Program-made: the position numbers and the translations under genes
Notes under the pieces: generated by a model
Seen by the model: the letters and a program-made list of their open reading frames with translations, nothing else
The model's database searches: none
Told to the model about the DNA's origin: nothing
In this document: piece by piece, positions 9,162 to 17,540 of the stretch
Layout: each line of letters starts with the position of its first letter
Numbering within the stretch: position 1 is the first letter of the stretch
DNA from: Hyphomicrobiales bacterium
GTDB taxonomy: Bacteria; Pseudomonadota; Alphaproteobacteria; Rhizobiales; Rhizobiaceae
Assembly: GCA_017305935.1 (NCBI GenBank)
Contig: JAFKJU010000036.1
Span: 1-56,632 of the forward strand
Direction of reading: 5' to 3'
Length of the DNA stretch: 56,632 bases

Positions 9162-10216
9162 TTGATTGCCTTGATAATCGTCCAGGGAAGGCGCCAGGTT
9201 TCGCCGCGCGGCGCGTCGTCCTCGGCAAAGCTGCTGATTTCGACGGCGCTGAAACCCGCCGCCCGGTGATCGCCGTCGAGATCCATCCCGGCGAGCGTAT
9301 GCATGAAGGGCTCGGCGTTGCGATCCGAATGACCGTGATAGAGCGCGGTCAGGAAGGCATCGTCCGGCGGCAGGAAATCGAGATGCACCGCAACGCCGCC
9401 CGGCGCGAGCAGGCGATAGGATTCCGAGATGAGCTGGCGGATGGCTTCTGGCGGCATTTCATGCAGCAGCATCGTCGAGGTGACGACGTCGAAGCTGCCA
9501 TCGGGAAGCGGCACTTCAGCGCCGTCCGCCTGGATGTAACGGGTGTTCGAGCCTTCCGGCCGCTCCTCGGCGATCTGGGCAGACAGGCGCACGCAGGAGG
9601 CCGAAAGGTCGATGCCGACCGCCTCCACATCCGGGCCGAGATCGGCGAAAGCCTGGGTGCTGCGCCCGAAGCCGCAACCGATATCCAGCACGCGCTTCGG
9701 TTTCCTGTCGCCGAGCGCCGCCTTGGCGAAGCGGTTGTGCAGACCGGCCTTGCCGACGACGCCGGCCGCCGCGCCCGCGCCTTCCCGGTAGACCACCGCC
9801 GCGATCGCATCGCCGCCGAGACCGCCGGGATGCTGATGGAAGTCGTTTTCCTGATAATAATCCGGCGCGGCGAGATCCGGATTCTCGGTCAGCCGGCCTT
9901 GCGACAGCGGCCGGGCAAGCTCCTGCTCCAGCTTTTCGCGATGCGTTTCCACAGCGGCCGCGATGCCGCGCCGCGAGGAATATTTCATGTTCTGCAGATT
10001 ATATTCGAACCAGCCGAAGAACTGGTGCGTCGGCAGCGCCTGCAGCCGGGTTTCGAAACCGGCGCCATCGCCGAGTTCCTTGGCCTCGTCGCGCAAGCGG
10101 CGATAAAGCGGGCCGGCCCAGAGCTTGCGCATCTGGCCGATGAAGCGCTGGTATGCGGCCGTATCCCCATCGAGGGTGACGGCGGCGACGGGTTCGTTTC
10201 CTGTGCGTGCGTTCAT
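9158..10216 (-). CDS. Class I SAM-dependent methyltransferase with N-terminal extension
   Basis: A 352-residue protein. The SAM-binding motif I is RVLDIGCGFGRS at about 175-186. Motif II is the acidic turn AVGIDLSAS, and motif post-I/IV is DGSFDVVTSTMLLHEM, with RLLAPGG following. These define a Rossmann methyltransferase of the UbiE/methyltransf_11 type in the C-terminal half. The N-terminal ~150 residues form a separate helical segment with WAGPLYRRLRDEAKEL and QFFGWFEYNLQNMKYSSRRG that I do not recognise and that may bind the acceptor. It starts nine bases downstream of the 77-residue gene and overlaps the hydrolase by four bases. The methyl acceptor is unknown. Confidence 0.87.
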   Translation of the reverse strand: MNARTGNEPVAAVTLDGDTAAYQRFIGQMRKLWAGPLYRRLRDEAKELGDGAGFETRLQALPTHQFFGWFEYNLQNMKYSSRRGIAAAVETHREKLEQELARPLSQGRLTENPDLAAPDYYQENDFHQHPGGLGGDAIAAVVYREGAGAAAGVVGKAGLHNRFAKAALGDRKPKRVLDIGCGFGRSTQAFADLGPDVEAVGIDLSASCVRLSAQIAEERPEGSNTRYIQADGAEVPLPDGSFDVVTSTMLLHEMPPEAIRQLISESYRLLAPGGVAVHLDFLPPDDAFLTALYHGHSDRNAEPFMHTLAGMDLDGDHRAAGFSAVEISSFAEDDAPRGETWRLPWTIIKAIK

Positions 10217-10225
10217 GGAAAGCTC

Positions 10226-10459
10226 TCACATTTGAGGAAGTGGACGCGCAAGATGGCCGAAGACGTCGGCGACGAAATCTTCGGCCGCGCGGGCCGGATC
10301 GTCGCCCGCCGGGGCAATACCCTGCGCCTGTTCGAGCTGCGCGACGCGCTCGCGCAGGATGGACACTTCGGCGGCCAGCGCCACCACGCTGGCAAAGACA
10401 CGCTCCGTCATCTCATCCGCAAAGAAGCCCGGTTGCGGGCGGTCAGGCATGGTCGTCAT
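10226..10459 (-). CDS. Small hypothetical protein with a coiled-coil segment
   Basis: A 77-residue acidic protein, first gene of the methyltransferase/hydrolase operon. Residues ~14-45 form one amphipathic helix (DEMTERVFASVVALAAEVSI, then LRERVAQLEQAQG) with a heptad pattern suited to a coiled coil. The rest is an Ala/Asp-rich tail. I do not recognise the family. Spacing of nine bases to the methyltransferase gene suggests tight co-expression, and it could be a small subunit or chaperone for that enzyme. ATG at 10459 gives the longest frame; a start at the fourth codon (MPDRP) is also possible. Confidence 0.6.
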   Translation of the reverse strand: MTTMPDRPQPGFFADEMTERVFASVVALAAEVSILRERVAQLEQAQGIAPAGDDPARAAEDFVADVFGHLARPLPQM

Positions 10460-10578
10460 GGCGAAACTCCGGTGAAAAATGCAGCTGTTTGGACATCTCG
10501 TAAAGCGGAGGCCGCTCCCAGGCCCGGCCTGGTGACGCAGAACCGGAATGACGCCAGCTAATCGCGATCCGAAAAATC

Positions 10579-10667
10579 TGTCAACACTTTTCTGAAAAAT
10601 TGCGCTAATTACTTAATTTCTGTCGGATTTCCGGTTTATACAGCAAAAAACCGCAAAAGTGCTGACA
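10579..10667. promoter_or_regulatory. Paired TGTnnACA operator candidates in an inverted arrangement
   Basis: In the 309-base gap between the small-protein gene and the lyase gene, TGTCAACA lies at 10579-10586 and TGCTGACA at 10660-10667. With flanks they form a long inverted repeat (GTCAACACTTTT against AAAAGTGCTGAC, one mismatch). The stretch is AT-rich and unlike its GC-rich surroundings, as expected for a promoter of the minus-strand operon starting at 10459. Matching elements occur in the promoters at 12.4-12.6 kb and 26.4 kb. The likely binder is the FCD-type GntR protein encoded at 11723-12415. Confidence 0.6.
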
Positions 10668-10768
10668 CTAATCTGTATCGTTGCCGTTTACAGATCGGCA
10701 CGCCGGGATCGTCCGGCTTCCTTCGGGAGCAGTATGGCAGGAAGCGCTGGGCGCGCTATGCGGCGATC

Positions 10769-11716
10769 TCAGGCCGTGTACGCGGTGTTGTATTTGACGG
10801 CATATTGATTGACCGTCAGCAACTGCTTCTCCAGCGCCTGCATGGCGGGGAAACCCATCAGAGTCCAGATGTCGTCGATGCCCACCAGCAGATCGGGGCG
10901 ATCGGCCGGCACGCCGGTCTCCATGACCTCGCGCATGACCGCGAGCGCCTCGCGCATCGCTTTGATCGCGGCGGCGGGCAGCATGCGCGGCAGGCTGACG
11001 CGGCGCACGCCGAGTTCCTTGAGGCGCGGCAACGGTATCAGCGGCGTCGTCGGGCGGGCGCGGATGCCGAAGCCCATATTGACCGAAACCGGCCTGCCGC
11101 CGGCCGCCTCGACAATGCGGGCAATCTGCTCCTCGGACTTGACGGCGTCGGGAAAGATCGCGTCGGCGCCAGCCGCGACATAGGCGCGGATGCGCTCCAG
11201 CGTCGCGTCGAGCCCTTCCACCGCCAGCGCATCGGTGCGGGCGATGATGACGAAATCGTCGTCGCGGCGGGCGAGACAGGCCGCCTCGATCTTCTTCACC
11301 ATCTCATCGCGCGAGACCACCTCCTTGCCCGGCATGTGGCCGCAGCGCTTGGGACTGACCTGGTCCTCCAGATTGACGCCGGCGACGCCGGCCTCCTCGA
11401 ACATCTGCACGGTGTAATGCACGTTCATCGGATTGCCGTAGCCGTTGTCGGCGTCGCAGGTGAGCGGGATGGAGATGGCACGCGCCAGATGCCGGCAATG
11501 GTTGACGTTTTCGCTCAAGCCCATCATGCCGAGATCTTCGACACCGAGGATGGCGTTGGCAATGGCCGCGCCGCTGGTGCAGGCGCTCTTGAAACCGGCC
11601 GCCTCGACCAGGCGGGCGCTGTAGCCGTCGAAAACGCCGGGAGAGACGATGAACTCGCCGGAATTTAACAGGGCGCGGAACGCGGACGGGGCCGATATAT
11701 TGGGTCTGGCACTCAT
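10769..11716 (-). CDS. Isocitrate lyase / PEP mutase superfamily C-C lyase
   Basis: A 315-residue TIM-barrel enzyme of the ICL/PEP mutase superfamily. The metal-binding block is CDADNGYG at 87-94. The lyase loop is SPKRCGHMPG with catalytic-type Cys125, which favours a true lyase (methylisocitrate or dimethylmalate lyase type, or oxaloacetate decarboxylase-like) over PEP mutase. NLEDQ and FVIIARTDA are further family blocks. These enzymes cleave a substituted malate to pyruvate or glyoxylate plus an acid. It follows the GntR gene by six bases and lies divergent from the aconitase-family hydratase, a pairing seen in methylcitrate and dimethylmaleate pathways. The exact substrate cannot be read. 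Confidence 0.87.
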   Translation of the reverse strand: MSARPNISAPSAFRALLNSGEFIVSPGVFDGYSARLVEAAGFKSACTSGAAIANAILGVEDLGMMGLSENVNHCRHLARAISIPLTCDADNGYGNPMNVHYTVQMFEEAGVAGVNLEDQVSPKRCGHMPGKEVVSRDEMVKKIEAACLARRDDDFVIIARTDALAVEGLDATLERIRAYVAAGADAIFPDAVKSEEQIARIVEAAGGRPVSVNMGFGIRARPTTPLIPLPRLKELGVRRVSLPRMLPAAAIKAMREALAVMREVMETGVPADRPDLLVGIDDIWTLMGFPAMQALEKQLLTVNQYAVKYNTAYTA

Positions 11717-11722
11717 GAATAC

Positions 11723-12415
11723 TTATCTCTCCGCGCCGCCGGCGCCTGGATGTCGGGTTTCGGGAACCTGAGCGAGCACCTGGCGGCCGGCGCGCTCGAC
11801 ATGCGAGCGCATCAGGGATTCGGCGAGCGCCGCGTCACGGGCCTTGACCGCGCGCAGGATCTGCCAGTGCTCTGTGAATGCGTGCTCCTTGCGCTCGGGA
11901 ACCGCACCGGAAATGCGGCGATAGATCCGCAACAAATGGTAGAGATCGCCGCAGAGACTATCGACGATACGGCTGTTCCCGCTCGCCCGGACGATCCGCT
12001 CGTGAAAGTCGAAATGGGTCTTGTCCGCCTGCGGCCCTAAGGCATGGGCTGTCTCCAGATCGGAGATCAGCTTATCGATCGCCTCGTCGGTCATGTGCAA
12101 AGTGGCCAGCCGACAAGCATATCCCTCCAGCGCCTCGCGCATCTGGAAGAGTTCGAGAATAGCCTGCGGCGACAGGGAGACGACGCGGGCACGCATGAAG
12201 GCTTCGCGTGAAACCAGCTGAATGCCCTGAAGACGGCGGATTGCCTCACGCACCGGCCCCCGGCTGACGCCGAAGCGAGTCGCCAGGGCCGACTCGTTGA
12301 CAACCATCCCCGGCTCCAGTTCGCAACTGTAAATGAGATCGAGAATGCGATCGAAGATCTCGTCCCCAAGCGTTTCCGAGCGTCGATCGCTTACGTCTTC
12401 ATCCTGCATCTGCAT
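11723..12415 (-). CDS. GntR-family transcriptional regulator, FCD (FadR) subfamily
   Basis: A 230-residue regulator. The winged helix is at about 17-80 (ESALATRFGVSRGPVREAIR). The C-terminal FCD effector domain carries the usual metal/ligand residues (FDFHERI, EHWQIL, RSHVERA). FCD proteins sense carboxylic acids or related metabolites and often repress adjacent catabolic operons. It is transcribed with the lyase gene and divergent from the aconitase/hydantoinase/amidase operon. A TGTnnACA site lies 30 bases upstream of its own start, suggesting autoregulation. Several further copies elsewhere make it the candidate master regulator of the 8.3-26.4 kb regulon. Confidence 0.88.
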   Translation of the reverse strand: MQMQDEDVSDRRSETLGDEIFDRILDLIYSCELEPGMVVNESALATRFGVSRGPVREAIRRLQGIQLVSREAFMRARVVSLSPQAILELFQMREALEGYACRLATLHMTDEAIDKLISDLETAHALGPQADKTHFDFHERIVRASGNSRIVDSLCGDLYHLLRIYRRISGAVPERKEHAFTEHWQILRAVKARDAALAESLMRSHVERAGRQVLAQVPETRHPGAGGAER

Positions 12416-12444
12416 ATCCTCTCATTAGCAAGAAACCATAAATG

Positions 12445-12610
12445 TGTCAACAGTTCGATCCCTATCGAAACATTCAACTTGTCTTTATCGTCTCAAAAAA
12501 CCACTTATAGTCGCAGTTTCACCGCTTTTGGATCAGAACTGCCGCAATTTTCGGCGCAGACAGAAGTGAAGGTGTTGACAATTCGCGGAGCGGTCCCCAT
12601 CCTGTCGACA
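12445..12610. promoter_or_regulatory. Divergent promoter with three TGTnnACA operator candidates
   Basis: The AT-rich intergenic region between the GntR gene (minus) and the aconitase-family gene (plus) holds TGTCAACA at 12445-12452, TGTTGACA at 12573-12580 and TGTCGACA at 12603-12610. The last is a perfect palindrome 21 bases before the ATG, a repressing position. The 12445 copy shares the longer context AATGTGTCAAC with the copy at 26381. Sites close to both start codons fit autoregulation plus control of the catabolic operon. Confidence 0.62.
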
Positions 12611-12631
12611 CCTTATTAGATGTTATGAGCG

Positions 12632-15349
12632 ATGTCGCAATCCTTGAATCCCAATGACGTTCTGGCCGCCGACGCCGTCGCGGGGCACTATGTCCCGCTC
12701 GCCGCGGTCGCGGCGCGGGCCGGCGTGTCCGTGGCCGAATTGCCCTATGCCTGCCGGGTTTTCGCGGAGAACCTCGAAAGGGGCCGGCTCTGCGACGCTA
12801 ATATCGGCAATGACGACGTGCTGGCCATGCTGCATTGGCGCGATCATCGCGGCGTCGGCGTGCCGCTGAGCATCGGCCGGGTGATCCTGCCAGATTCCAG
12901 CGGCCTGCCCGTCTTGCTCGACCTCGCCTCGCTCCGCGATGCCGTAGCCGAGGCCGGCTGCGATCCAGCCGGCGTCGAGCCGCGCATTCCGGTCGATATC
13001 GTCGTCGATCATTCGCTGCAGGTCGACGTTTCGGCCGTTCCCGACGCCATGGGGCGCAACATGGCGCGCGAATTCGAGCGCAACGGCGAGCGCTACAGTT
13101 TTCTCAAATGGGCGCAGCAGGCCTTCCGTTCCGTCCACGTCCACCCCCCCGGAACCGGCATCATCCATCAGGTCAATCTGGAACACATCGCTCCGGTTGT
13201 CACGCGCGTCGCGACGCCGTTCGGCGAAGTCTCCTGTCCGGATTTCGTCATCGGCGGCGATTCCCACACGCCGATGATCAACGGCATCGGCGTGCTCGGC
13301 TGGGGTGTCGGCGGCATCGAGGCGCAGGCGGCGATGCTCGGCCAGCCCTATATCTTCCCGGTGCCGGAATTCGTCGGCGTCCGGCTCGCCGGGACGCTGC
13401 CGCCGGGCGCGACCGCCACCGATCTCGTGCTCACCGTCACCGAGCGGCTGCGGCGCGAGAGCGTCGTCTCGACGGTGATCGAATATTTCGGGCCGGGCGC
13501 GGAGGCGCTGCCGGTCCCCTCGCGGGCGACGCTCGCCAACATGGCGCCCGAATACGGCGCGACCGCCGGCTTCTTCCCCATCGATGCGCAGACCGTGGCC
13601 TATATCGCCCGCACCCGCTCCGCCGAACATGCCGCCTTCGTCGAGGCCTACGCAAAGGCGAATGCGCTGTTTCGCGCGCCGGGCCTGCCCGATCCGCTCT
13701 ATTCGCGCGTCATCGAGATCGACCTTGCCGAGGTGCGGCGCAGCGTCGCCGGCCCGCGCCGCCCGCAGGACCGGCTGGATCTCGCCACGGTCGCGGCGGA
13801 GTTTGCCGGCCGCCTGTCGCAGCCACTCGCCGAGGGCGGCTTTGCCGCCGATCCCGATGCATCCGTCCCGGTCGCGACTCCCGCCGGCCCGGCGGCGCTG
13901 CGGCACGGGGCGCTGGCAATCGCGGCGATCACCGCCTGCACCAACACCTCCAATCCGGCCGTGATGATCGCCGCCGGCCTGCTGGCGCGCAATGCCGTCG
14001 TGGCGGGGCTTGCCGTTCCCGCCTGGGTCAAGACCTCGCTGGCGCCGGGCTCGCGGGTGGTGACGTGCTATCTCGACGAATTGGGGCTGCTGTCGCCGCT
14101 GGAAAAACTCGGCTTCGGCGTGGTCGGTTATGGCTGCACCACCTGCGGCGGCAAATCCGGGCCGTTGCTGCCGGCCATGGCGCGGGCGATCGACGAGGGG
14201 AGGCTGGTCGCCGCAGCCGCCCTTTCGGGCAACCGCAATTTCGAAGGCCGCATCCATCGGCAGGTGCGCGCCAACTACATCATGTCGCCGCCGCTCGTCG
14301 TCGCCTTCGCTCTGGCCGGGCGCATCGACATCGATCTCGAAAGCGAGCCGCTCAACGGGCCGGATGCGGAAAACCCGATCCGCCTCGCCGATCTGTGGCC
14401 CGACGACGCGGAAATCGCCGCGCTGACCACCCGCGCCGGCGATCCGCACCTGTTTCGCGCGGTCTATGGCGACAGGCCCTCCAGCCTGCTCTGGGACGAG
14501 CTGCCCGCCCCCACCGGCCTGCGCTTCGGCTGGGACCGGCAATCGAGCTACCTGGTCGAGCCGCCCTTCCTCGATCTCGCCCGCGAGCGGGCGCGCGAGG
14601 GCGTGCCGCAGGCGCTGCATGGCGCGCGGGTGCTGGGCGCCTATGGCGATTCGCTGACCACGGACCATATCTCGCCGAGCGGCGAGATCCCCGTCGACAG
14701 CCCGGCCGGGCGTTATCTGATCGGGCTCGGCATCGCGCCGAAGGCGTTCAACACCTATGTCGGCCGCCGCTGCAATCATGAGGTAATGGCCCGCGCCACC
14801 TTCGCCAACCTGCGCATCAGGAACCGGATGGTGCCGGACCGCGAGGGCGGGTTCACGCGGCTTCTGCCGGAGGGCGAGATCGTCAGCGTCCACGAGGCGG
14901 CGACGGAATACGACAGGCGAGGCGTGCCGCTGATCGTGCTCGGCGGCAAGGATTACGGCATGGGCTCCAGCCGCGACTGGGCGGCCAAGGGCTCGGCCCT
15001 GCTCGGCGTGCGCGCCGTCATCGCCGAAAGCTACGAGCGCATCCATCGCTCCAACCTGATCGGTATGGGCGTGGTGCCGCTGCGCTTCGCCGGGGGGGAA
15101 GGCTGGCACCGGCTCGGTCTCGACGGCAGCGAGACTTTCGACATCGAAGGGCTTGCGGATGCGGTCGAGGGCAGCGCTCCGGCAACGGTCACCGCGACCG
15201 GCGCTTCGGGGCCAATCCGCTTCACGGTCACGGCCGACGTTTCGACACGCAGCGAGCGCGCCTGCCTGCGCCATGGCGGCGTCATGGCGGAAGTCCTGGC
15301 TTTCTTTACCCGGCGCGACGCGCCGAACACGATGACGGAGCATTCATGA
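12632..15349 (+). CDS. Aconitase-family hydratase (single-chain AcnA type)
   Basis: A full-length, 905-residue [4Fe-4S] hydro-lyase. The cluster cysteines are Cys436 (TACTNTSNP), Cys502 and Cys505 (YGCTTCGG). Substrate-side motifs GGDSHTPMINGIGVLGWGVG, GDSLTTDHISPSG and DYGMGSSRDWAAKGS are intact. All four domains are present, so it is a working enzyme. It could be a true aconitase, but its place next to a cyclic amidohydrolase, an amidase and a PEP-mutase-type lyase argues for a dedicated hydratase acting on a substituted maleate/citraconate-like acid. The following ATG overlaps its stop by four bases. The promoter carries TGTnnACA sites. A housekeeping acnA copy should exist elsewhere; that is untested. 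Confidence 0.88.
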   Translation: MSQSLNPNDVLAADAVAGHYVPLAAVAARAGVSVAELPYACRVFAENLERGRLCDANIGNDDVLAMLHWRDHRGVGVPLSIGRVILPDSSGLPVLLDLASLRDAVAEAGCDPAGVEPRIPVDIVVDHSLQVDVSAVPDAMGRNMAREFERNGERYSFLKWAQQAFRSVHVHPPGTGIIHQVNLEHIAPVVTRVATPFGEVSCPDFVIGGDSHTPMINGIGVLGWGVGGIEAQAAMLGQPYIFPVPEFVGVRLAGTLPPGATATDLVLTVTERLRRESVVSTVIEYFGPGAEALPVPSRATLANMAPEYGATAGFFPIDAQTVAYIARTRSAEHAAFVEAYAKANALFRAPGLPDPLYSRVIEIDLAEVRRSVAGPRRPQDRLDLATVAAEFAGRLSQPLAEGGFAADPDASVPVATPAGPAALRHGALAIAAITACTNTSNPAVMIAAGLLARNAVVAGLAVPAWVKTSLAPGSRVVTCYLDELGLLSPLEKLGFGVVGYGCTTCGGKSGPLLPAMARAIDEGRLVAAAALSGNRNFEGRIHRQVRANYIMSPPLVVAFALAGRIDIDLESEPLNGPDAENPIRLADLWPDDAEIAALTTRAGDPHLFRAVYGDRPSSLLWDELPAPTGLRFGWDRQSSYLVEPPFLDLARERAREGVPQALHGARVLGAYGDSLTTDHISPSGEIPVDSPAGRYLIGLGIAPKAFNTYVGRRCNHEVMARATFANLRIRNRMVPDREGGFTRLLPEGEIVSVHEAATEYDRRGVPLIVLGGKDYGMGSSRDWAAKGSALLGVRAVIAESYERIHRSNLIGMGVVPLRFAGGEGWHRLGLDGSETFDIEGLADAVEGSAPATVTATGASGPIRFTVTADVSTRSERACLRHGGVMAEVLAFFTRRDAPNTMTEHS

Positions 15350-16707
15350 GTTTCGATCTGCTGCTGGAGGGGGGCGAGATCGTCTTCCCGGATATGGGTG
15401 TGCGCACCGGCTCGGTCGCGGTCAAGGACGGGCGCATCGCCGCCCTGCTGGCGCCCGGCGAGCGGGTGCAGGCGAAGGAGGTCGTGGATTGCCGCGGCAA
15501 ATGGGTGATGCCGGGCCTGATCGATCCGCATACCCATATCGGCTTCGGCTCGAACGACACAGATTTCGAGACGGAATCGCGCTCGGCGGCCATCGGCGGC
15601 GTCACCGGCCTGATGACCTTTCACCGCTCCAACGACCTGCGCCAGTCGACCGGGCCGTGGAAGGAGCACGGCGAAAGCCAGTCGCTGATCGATTTCGGCT
15701 TCCATTTCGGCGTCACCAGCAGGCTGCATATCGACACGCTGCCCGAATGCGCCGAACGCTTCGGCGTCACCTCGATCAAGGTCTACCTGATGTACAAGGG
15801 CGCGTCCGGCGCGGCCAAGGGCTTTACCGAGATCGACGACGGGCTGCTCTACCGGGCGCTGCTGCAGGGCGCGCGCATCAAGGGCGGCATCGTCGGCGTC
15901 CATTGCGAGAATGTCGAGGTCATCCCGGTGTTCCGCGAGCCGCTGAAGGCGGCCGGCCGCAACGACCTGCCCGTCTGGAACGAGCAGAGCCCCGGCTTCC
16001 TCGAAGCGGAAAATGTGTTTCGCGTGATCTATTTCGGCGAAAAGGCCGAGTGCCCGGTCAATATCGTGCATATGTCGAGCGCCGAAAGCCTGGAGATCGT
16101 GCGCCGGGCGAAACGCCCCGGCCGCGCGCCGATCCATGTCGAGACCTGCAGCCATTATCTGGCGCTGACCGACCGGTCGCCCATCGGCTTTCTGGGCAAG
16201 GTCAATCCGCCGCTGCGCTCGACGGACGATGTCGAGGCATTGTGGGAGGGCGTGCGAGACGGCACGATATCCACCGTCGGCTCCGATCACGTTCCGCGCA
16301 AGCGCGAGACCAAGGGGCCGGACATCTGGAAGGCGACCGCCGGCTTTCCCGGGCTCGGCACGCTGCTGCCGGTCCTGATCCATGAGGGCGTCCACAGGCG
16401 CGGCCTGCCGATCGAGCGCATCGCCGCCGTCACCAGCGCCAATGTCGCGAAACTCTATTCGATCCCGAACAAGGGCGGCATGGCGGTCGGCATGGATGCC
16501 GACCTCGTCGTCGTCGATCCCGACCGGGAGATCACCATCGATCCGGCGACGCAGGAATCCTTCTCCGACTATTCTCCCTATGAAGGCATGACCTTCAAGG
16601 GCGCGCCGGTCCGCACCATCCTGCGCGGCCGCACCATCGCCCGAGACGGGGTCGTCGACGCTGAAGCCCGCGCGACACCCGCCGGCCGCTATCTGCACCG
16701 CTCCTGA
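15346..16707 (+). CDS. Hydantoinase/dihydropyrimidinase-family cyclic amidohydrolase
   Basis: A 453-residue binuclear amidohydrolase. All metal ligands are visible: His62 and His64 (DPHTHIG), the carboxylated Lys145 (TSIKVYLMYKG), His186 (GVHCEN), His242 (VHMSSAES) and Asp314 (GSDHVP). This set fits dihydropyrimidinase, hydantoinase, cyclic imidase and allantoinase-like enzymes, which open cyclic amide, imide or ureide rings by hydrolysis. The start overlaps the aconitase-family stop by four bases, so translation is coupled, and the amidase gene follows after 21 bases. In this context I favour ring opening of a cyclic imide or lactam to a half-amide. The substrate is an inference. Confidence 0.88.
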   Translation: MSFDLLLEGGEIVFPDMGVRTGSVAVKDGRIAALLAPGERVQAKEVVDCRGKWVMPGLIDPHTHIGFGSNDTDFETESRSAAIGGVTGLMTFHRSNDLRQSTGPWKEHGESQSLIDFGFHFGVTSRLHIDTLPECAERFGVTSIKVYLMYKGASGAAKGFTEIDDGLLYRALLQGARIKGGIVGVHCENVEVIPVFREPLKAAGRNDLPVWNEQSPGFLEAENVFRVIYFGEKAECPVNIVHMSSAESLEIVRRAKRPGRAPIHVETCSHYLALTDRSPIGFLGKVNPPLRSTDDVEALWEGVRDGTISTVGSDHVPRKRETKGPDIWKATAGFPGLGTLLPVLIHEGVHRRGLPIERIAAVTSANVAKLYSIPNKGGMAVGMDADLVVVDPDREITIDPATQESFSDYSPYEGMTFKGAPVRTILRGRTIARDGVVDAEARATPAGRYLHRS

Positions 16708-16728
16708 AAACCGAAGGCTGAAGACATC

Positions 16729-17460
16729 ATGACCAAACGCATATGGGACGATTTCGTGACCGAGCGCGACAAGCAGGTCTATGCCGCCGCCGGCTATGGC
16801 AAGCGCGGCGGCTTTGGCAAGCGCCCGGCCCTGTTCATCATCGACGTGCAGTATAATTTCTGCGGCGACAAGCCCGAGGATATCCTCGAAGGTCTGAAAC
16901 AATACCGCACCCATTGCGGCCCGGAAGCCTGGGCGGCGGTAGAGCATATCGTGCCGCTGCTCGAACTGGCGCGCGAGAAGAACATCCCGGTCTTCTATAC
17001 CGAAAGCGCCCGCCGGCCGGACATGATCGATTCCGGCGTGCAGGTCGGCAAGAACCATCGCGGCGCCGAAAAAACCTCGACCGAAGGCACGCACGCCACC
17101 CAGACCGTCGCGCCGCTGGCGCCGCGCCCGCAGGATATCCGTATCGGCAAGCGCAAGCCGTCCTGCTTCTTCGGCACGATCTTCATGAGTCATCTCAACT
17201 TCTTCGACGTCGACACGCTGATCCTGACCGGCTGCACAACCTCGGGCTGCCTGCGCGCCACCGCCGTCGACGCCTATTCCTTCAATTTCAAGGTGATCAT
17301 CCCGGAGGAAACGGCCTTCGACCGCTTCCAGGCAAGCCACGCCATCAACCTGTTCGACCTCAACTGCAAATATGCCGACGTCATTCCCTCGGCCGAGGTG
17401 AAGGATTATCTGGACGGCCTCGAAGTCCGCGACGATCTTCCAACCGGCGTGCAGGGCTGA
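16729..17460 (+). CDS. Isochorismatase-family cysteine amidohydrolase
   Basis: A 243-residue hydrolase with the complete catalytic triad: Asp39 (LFIIDVQYNF), Lys143 (GKRKPSCFFG) and Cys174 (GCTTSGCLRAT). The TTSGC(V/L)RA block is typical of N-carbamoylsarcosine amidases and maleamate amidohydrolases (NicF-like). These release ammonia from a linear amide or ureide. It is the third gene of the aconitase/hydantoinase operon and would act directly after ring opening. A strong hairpin follows the stop codon. Maleamate-like or carbamoyl substrates are both possible; the neighbouring hydratase favours an unsaturated dicarboxylic half-amide. Confidence 0.87.
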   Translation: MTKRIWDDFVTERDKQVYAAAGYGKRGGFGKRPALFIIDVQYNFCGDKPEDILEGLKQYRTHCGPEAWAAVEHIVPLLELAREKNIPVFYTESARRPDMIDSGVQVGKNHRGAEKTSTEGTHATQTVAPLAPRPQDIRIGKRKPSCFFGTIFMSHLNFFDVDTLILTGCTTSGCLRATAVDAYSFNFKVIIPEETAFDRFQASHAINLFDLNCKYADVIPSAEVKDYLDGLEVRDDLPTGVQG

Positions 17461-17482
17461 AACCCCCACGATACCCGAAACG

Positions 17483-17520
17483 AGGAAGGGCGGCCCGGTT
17501 TCAACCAGACCGCCCTTCCT
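17483..17520. terminator. Bidirectional hairpin terminator between convergent operons
   Basis: An 11-base perfect stem (AGGAAGGGCGG at 17483-17493 and CCGCCCTTCCT at 17510-17520), with an inner GGTT/AACC pairing, is followed by GTTTTC. It lies between the stop of the plus-strand amidase gene and the stop of the minus-strand flavin reductase gene, so it can end transcription from both sides. Confidence 0.75.
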
Positions 17521-17540
17521 GTTTTCAGCTCCTGTCGCCG

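Noticed and set aside
12623-15343. A 906-codon open frame on the minus strand across the aconitase-family gene
   Set aside because: It lies wholly antisense to a gene with intact motifs, is Arg/Ala/Gly-rich and has no recognisable domains; such frames are common in high-GC DNA.
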